A stretch of DNA of 32,974 nt from Phoronis australis. Taxonomy: Eukaryota; Phoronida; Phoronidae. The first letter of the stretch is position 1. Each line of letters starts with the position of its first letter. Made by a program: the position numbers and the translations under genes. The notes beneath the pieces were generated by a model. It made no database searches. It was not told where the DNA came from and saw nothing but the letters and a program-made list of their open reading frames with translations. This document shows, piece by piece, positions 27,484-32,974 of this stretch. Where the stretch lies: contig NMRA01000457.1 in the NCBI GenBank assembly GCA_002633005.1, positions 226,145-259,118 on the forward strand, given 5' to 3'.

Positions 27484-28513
27484 TTACCAAAAGGACCATT
27501 CACAGTTCATCATTTTTACAAGTACAAAATATGTATTTTGGCTGAGAAGGGTCATGTCTTGCAGCTGTACTACTGTTTTGATGTGAAAATGGCGATGCAA
27601 AACGTGGAGTACAAACAAACAAACATTAATGACTTAAGCACGTGTAAAACAATTTACGTGAACATATGTACTAGCCTACGGAATCATCAAGTTTTTAGAA
27701 AAAGGTGTACAGTTTGCGCACTTAGAAAATGATCGGTTTCAATGCACATTAGCCGAACATACTTAGCAATAATTTGCTCACGTTGTGGTGATATCAAATA
27801 ACTTGAAAAGTGAGGAATAACATTTTAAACAATCAACTGCACACGTGATTTCACTTCAATGTCGAAAAATTAAAACTATTTAGTAAATTTCTGACTGCAA
27901 TGTCATTATTTAACTGACTAGAGAAAAATGATCAAAACTGCCATATCATCTACTGTAATGTTACAACAATGTGTCAACTGCTAGTTGATAGTAGCACTGG
28001 CTTCTTTGATACCAAAGCAATCACTCTTCAGAACGCCCATGACTGTTATGTTCTTCATCTTTATCCCAGCAGTGGGATTCTTCCAATAACGCAACTGTTT
28101 CACTCACTTTACACGGATAATAATGCTGTCTGATTCGTCCGACATATTGGTTTGTCACGTACAATCATTCTTGCAAATGGGCGAGACAAGTCACATTTAT
28201 TTTTAGTGTGTCAGGGTAATACAACATCGCGTAAGTAAAATAGTTTTTAAGAATCCAAAGAAATAACTTTAGAGTAGTTGTATTTCACTTATCAGAGTCA
28301 TCTCAATCCTTTACATTAACTAGTCAAGATTTGCAAACAATGAAAAGTTTGCAAGTAGGACTTTAAAAAGTGTATGGCAGGCCAACAGCAAAATTGCAAC
28401 ATGTCAAAATTAAGGAGATGAAACAACACAGCAATTCAACAGGTCAACATAGCATTCCAACAGCTGGTCAACATAGCATTCCAATCGGTGTCATGGTGAT
28501 CATGTATAGACTT
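27484..28513 (-). other. Probable 3' UTR of the minus-strand gene
   Basis: AT-rich, no coding signal. It contains a 24-bp direct duplication, GGTCAACATAGCATTCCAA at 28442 and 28466. Confidence 0.4.
28442..28484. repeat. 24-bp tandem duplication
   Basis: GGTCAACATAGCATTCCAA plus CAGCT (28442-28465) is followed by a second GGTCAACATAGCATTCCAA at 28466-28484. Confidence 0.85.
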
Positions 28514-28769
28514 TCAGTGATCAGAACTACCAGTGTCTGATGAATCACCACTGGAATCACTAGTGTCTGTTGCCACGGTGATTTGTTTCTTGACCACAAT
28601 ATGAGCTTTTGACTTTGGTCGGGGTACACTGTATCTCTTTGGTAGGCTCTGCCTTTGTGAGTGTGAGCTGGATGGTGCCGATGTGGACTGTGTGTTTAGA
28701 CTAGTTGTTGACAAAGTTGGCTCAGGGAGCATTACAGCGTACACTGTAGTCTGGGTAATGTTACTTGGT
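28514..28769 (-). CDS. Terminal coding exon of an unrecognised minus-strand gene
   Basis: I do not recognise the product. On the minus strand, a pyrimidine-rich acceptor (TACTTTACTTTTCAG) ends at 28770. It is followed by one base completing a codon and then 84 codons (PSNITQTTVYAVMLPEP...) to TGA at 28514-28516. The protein is Ser/Thr/Pro-rich with a basic patch (RYSVPRPKSKAHIVVKKQ) and an acidic Ser-rich end (DTSDSSGDSSDTGSSDH). These features suggest a disordered nuclear or regulatory tail. The frame is open with protein-like composition in an otherwise non-coding stretch. The gene is convergent with KIF18. In phase 2 it can join the candidate start exon at 32930-32940, giving a minimal 88-residue protein beginning MAARPSNITQTT; extra internal exons are possible. 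Confidence 0.55.
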
Positions 28770-31639
28770 CTGAAAAGTAAAGTAATGAGCTATATCAAAC
28801 AACAAAACGTGCTTTTTCAATGTGAGTTAAAAGAATTTACTATTTCATGTATGAGATGAATAAGGAAATTCCTAAGTGCCACCTTAAGGCCTGCTAACTG
28901 CCCAGTTAACAAAAAGCTTCAAGAATTGACCAGTAATTGCATTTCACGTGACAAAACGATGACACAACTGCAACGTTATTCACAAAACACTATTCAAGAA
29001 ACAAAACTTTGAAACTGATATGTGCTCCCGAGTTAGATGTACCTGATTTTACCAAGCTCAGAAAGCAGAAAATCTTGGGTGTGCAAAATTAAACTTTTCA
29101 GCTTTACTGTGAAAACTATTATGATCATATTCCAACACTTAACATAAGAACAAGTCAGGCAATTCATCATATTTTCCAATAACCTTACAGATAGCAAGTT
29201 CTGAATCTGAACTATATTGGAATAGCATGCAAGTTGCAACAGAACATTCTGTGACGCACTGTCTGTCTGTGAAGTGCTCCAAATCCGTAACCACAACAAC
29301 CACCAGGAAGAAGCAGCTCAATAGAGGTTTAGTGGCTCAGTCTGTCCGTATGTGGATTTACCAAGACTATGTACACTGTCAATTTTGCCTAATGGTTCCT
29401 CAACAAATGATTTTCAGTCCAAAAGTTGTTTGAGGATGCCTTAATTCTGCTGTTTGACAAACAATTTCATTATTTGTATATTTAGTGACATATCTGATGC
29501 TTCAAGCTGCTTTTTGACATATTCAGCTGGCTAAAAATCAAAATTGAATTAGGCCTTTTACTCTAATAAAATTGGGCGCATATTATTCCTTAACGTGGCA
29601 GGATTTCATTTCTGTTACCAACAATATCAAAACCATGCGGTACTCAAAAGTCTATTGTGGCTGGCCAACCCTAAAATATGATAATTCGAAAATGATACAA
29701 TCATGTACACACACATATCTGACTTGATTTGCCAATTCATTCTGCATCAATTCAAGATTGGAGGAGTATGGTAATGTTTTTAAGTCCCGAAGCGATTTGA
29801 TAAAGATTTCAACATAGCCACACAGCTAAACACTGGCAAAATGACCCTTTAACAAGAGACTCGGTATCTAGCATGTGGTGCACAATGCAAACATTACTCC
29901 GCTGTTCTCTCTGAAGAGGAAACAAAACAGAATGATGTTGACCAGCATTTGACCGTTCATAGGATTAAGATCCTACATGTCACTTTCAGACAGAGCAGGG
30001 CTGATGGTTTACGTGCACCAGACACTGAATTACGAGCTCCCATTTGCGATTGACCTGCAGCTACATCCACAGACAGTGTGCAGCACCAACACTAAATCAC
30101 ACCAGCGGCACACAACACACACATGCGCGCGTACACAGTACAAGTGAAAATAAAAGCAACTAATTTACTGCTTGCAACAGGATTTTTTGTTAATCAACAC
30201 TTAAGAACAATTTATGTGAACTGCTCGTCTTTATCGATTTGCTGGACAGTAGTTTGATGATCTTCTTGTCAAAAATATATTTCAGAGAAACAAAGTTCGG
30301 CCAATTTTTGGATGATTTACCATTAACAGTTGTTTCACTTCCTTCATAACTTTTGCCATTAAGTTTTATGTCAACAAAACTGGTTTAAATTAAACTACAA
30401 GGACGTACAATTTTCTTAAGTTACAAGATGATGTGCAAACAGTTTAATTTGAACTTTGTAATAGTTTTTATTAATACCTAAACTCTCATGGCCTAATTAT
30501 TTATTCACGCTACCTTCTTCGGAAGCGTGTTGAGACTTTCACTTTTGAAAAACATGGTGTCAGTAAGCACAATATGAAATCTGTGGTAGGAGAATACCAT
30601 ATTGCAAACAATAAACATTTCAAACTACATACACGACAACACTGGTATTTCAGTCAAATGGCACACAAATCACAAGAAGAACATCCTGGTCTAGAACCAA
30701 TGAAAACTCACATCAGGTTCGGTGCTAGTTAGTGATTGGTTAGTTTGCCTGGCCAACCCACGTGACGACACATAATGATGATATGCGGGGAGTCCACTGA
30801 ACGCAGGCAAGAGATATTAGTAGAGATGAGTATAGACATAACATTCAGAGAAGTTGAGTCGTACAAGATTTTGAGGGCAAAACAAGATAAAAGCTTTACA
30901 AAAAATCCTTAAATGTAAACGATGAATTATCATTTTCTAAAAAAGTTCAGGCCAAGTCTATAATATTGATGTGAATAAAAACTTTTGATCAATATGTTCT
31001 GGAACTTCTTACACAGGAAAAAGCCTGTAGCATCTCAAATCCAAAATGGTGACAATTTCACTTCTTGACAAATTTTTGTGTGTAAACTCAACGGACCATC
31101 ATGAGAGGACAGAGTTTAGCTGAATGGAAATCGTTACCAGCCAAAGCAACAATACAAAGTCAATTGACAAACATTTATCAACAAAGCATTAAGTGGCAAG
31201 TATATTAATTAAAATATTTAGTCTTTGTATAAGTGCACAAAAGAAAGTGCCGTGTTTTAGTGTTGGCTCATTGGGCGACCAAAGTCAGTCATGTGATTGA
31301 GTAGCTGTGTGCTAGATGCGAAAGTGAGTGCGAAATTAAGTTTGACAAACAATAGACCTTCACCTCTTCGGAAAACAAAGCAAAACATTTGTATCTTGTT
31401 CTGTGAGAAAAGAAATAGAATAAAGAATTGTGAAATATGTCAACACAAGGAATTTATAAATTATATTATTGCTTTGTGAGTCAAATTATATTACACAAAA
31501 ATTCATAAAATAAAGAAAGAAAAATTAAAGTTATAGTACCAACGTTGAGACTAAGCAATAAAAATGATTCCTTAATTGACAAGATTCAATTCTCACATTA
31601 TCAGAAATATGACAGATAGTTCAGAATATGGCAGATGGT

Positions 31640-31815
31640 AACAGATCTTTTGAAAACTAATTTGTCGAAATGATGGCATCTCAGGATGTCTGGGGAACAG
31701 ATGGCAGGAGGATGACCTGCCTTGCTAGGGGACAGAGAGCCCCCAATTGTCCTCCCAGATGCCCGGGAGCCACCCCGTTGCCATCCATTCAACAAGATGT
31801 TCCAGAACTAATACT
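31640..31815 (-). other. GC-richer patch, possible exon, unresolved
   Basis: On the minus strand one frame reads LNGWQRGGSRASGRTIGGSL and another LVLEHLVEWMATGWLPGIWE before a stop. On the plus strand the patch is followed by a strong donor, TCCG|GTGAGTAC near 31843. It could be an exon on either strand, a non-coding RNA exon or a repeat fragment. Confidence 0.25.
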
Positions 31816-32667
31816 GAAACAACAGATGTGAGCAGTTACTCCGGTGAGTACAATAGATTGTTCTGAGTATCACATTTTAAATGACAAATAAAAGTGAGGA
31901 CAATGTAATACAAAAAGAATGCAAACACTCCTCCATTCATTAAGAATTCTTGCAAAATTCTAATGAAAAGTAAAATATGTAAACAATTTAAACACGATCA
32001 GATCCAACCATTAGAAGGGCAACACTTCACAAATCATGTGACAGAACACAATGTACGGCACAGGCACGTAATCTGCTGAGCACAAACGTAAGGTAACAAA
32101 TTTGAGACATTAGTGAAACAGTTGGCTTAACAAAATGTTGATACAGAAAAAGTAATATAGCAGTGTTAGTAGCATTAAACAGAAAGTTTTTACAGATTTG
32201 AAATTTGTTAGTGACATTAAACAAGCAATGCATTGAACATGGCGCTCAACCAGAAAAAAGTCAGACTTCTTACAGAAACGTTATTCTTTGATTTTCATTT
32301 GTTGCAGTTCATTGACAGACCTCCATGAAATAACAGTTGCCGGATACACAAGCCTGATGTCTAGTGCTGTACAAGTATTGACAACACCTCTACGTGGCAC
32401 ATAATAGCCAGTCCCGCAATAAGTTTATGGTAACATTTTAACATTTTTAGTTGAAAAATAATAGCTTTGCTAAAACTAAACCTGTTTCCTTTTTCAAAAG
32501 TTACTAATTCTGAGAATGGCCACAATTTCTCAATACACTGTCTGATGGTGGCTATAACAATAAACTCGCACTGTCTGTTTAAAAACCTACTTTGATTCAG
32601 ACCACCTTATTCAGGTTAGAAATGATCACTAATACTTTGACAAGAGACGATTGCTTCAAACCAGGCC

Positions 32668-32729
32668 CATTGTACTGCATTGTACTGCATTGTACTGCAT
32701 TGTACTGCATTGTACTGCCCATTGTACTG
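32668..32729. repeat. 10-bp tandem repeat (CATTGTACTG)n
   Basis: Five exact copies of CATTGTACTG at 32668-32717, then CC and a sixth copy at 32720-32729. Confidence 0.95.
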
Positions 32730-32929
32730 CATGTTGTGGCTGGTTGGTTTCAGATGTCAAGACAATACAGACATCAATGGAATTCCAGGCCAGTTCAATT
32801 CAAACACTGACAAAGAATGCCATGATGTTACTTTGGATGAGCAAATACATCTGATTGTTTTTAATGCCAGAATATGATTCGTAGCATTTGTTCGACATTG
32901 TTCGTCTATAATGAAAAAACAAATTTTAC

Positions 32930-32940
32930 CTTGCCGCCAT
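32930..32940 (-). CDS. Candidate start exon of the minus-strand gene
   Basis: The minus strand reads AAGCATGGCGGCAAG|GTAAAA: an ATG in a typical start context (MAA...) followed 11 bases later by a donor. Out phase 2 matches the in phase of the exon at 28514-28769. The 5' UTR would run off the window's right end. This rests on signals only. Confidence 0.35.
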
Positions 32941-32974
32941 GCTTCTTAAATCAGAAATTTTACCGTAAATCAAT

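Larger units (their letters stand above)
28770..32929 (-). other. Probable intron(s) of the minus-strand gene
   Basis: 4.2 kb of AT-rich sequence. No exon can be called firmly. A GC-richer patch at about 31640-31815 has a good minus-strand acceptor (CTGTTGTTTCAG ending at about 31816), but its frames stop early or lack a clear GT donor. Short open frames elsewhere lack protein-like composition. Confidence 0.35.

Noticed and set aside
29033-29321. Minus-strand open frames of 60-88 codons
   Set aside because: Two frames are open over the same bases with no splice signal or motif that favours either.
32239-32328. 29-codon open frame starting ATGGCG on the plus strand
   Set aside because: Good start context, but short, with no downstream donor in frame and no recognisable sequence.

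Overview
The window is eukaryotic nuclear DNA, almost certainly from an invertebrate animal. It is AT-rich, has GT-AG introns, animal-style AATAAA signals, a tRNA-derived SINE relic, a non-LTR retrotransposon relic and several short inverted-repeat transposons. No bacterial operons, ribosome binding sites or CRISPR arrays are visible. I cannot fix the phylum. The main protein carries features of both vertebrate KIF18A and KIF18B, which suggests a lineage with one unduplicated KIF18 gene.

Positions 1-3316 are upstream sequence. They hold a 12-bp palindromic E-box near 205, a CCAAT plus ETS-site cluster near 1200 that could be the promoter, a candidate non-coding first exon ending at 1347, an 819-bp inverted-repeat element (1553-2371) containing a retrotransposon 3' relic, and one good and one poor antisense tRNA-like SINE fragment.

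Positions 3317-27102 are one plus-strand gene, a kinesin-8 motor (KIF18A/KIF18B type). I rebuilt it from 18 constant coding exons plus a terminal exon with two possible ends. Every junction keeps frame. The model encodes 1175 residues if translation stops at 24617-24619, or 1368 residues if a strong internal donor at 24584 joins a further exon at 26488-27102. The motor (about residues 14-362) has a complete P-loop, switch I and switch II. The tail has coiled coil, a PP1 docking motif next to a conserved WADQ, CDK-type sites, a basic NLS-like patch and a basic C-terminal tail.

Introns carry mobile DNA: two copies of a ~500-bp MITE with exact 6-bp target duplications (introns 1 and 3), an 812-bp inverted-repeat element (intron 9), a 427-bp inverted-repeat element (intron 8), two related ~140-bp fold-back elements (introns 9 and 18), a near-perfect hairpin (intron 5), and a 43-bp unit repeated exactly four times (intron 16).

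Positions 27117-32974 appear to belong mainly to a convergent minus-strand gene. Its last coding exon is at 28514-28769, with a probable polyadenylation signal at 27478-27483. A candidate start exon at 32930-32940 is phase-compatible with it. The product is not recognised. The two genes would lie tail-to-tail, with 3' ends a few hundred bases apart or less.
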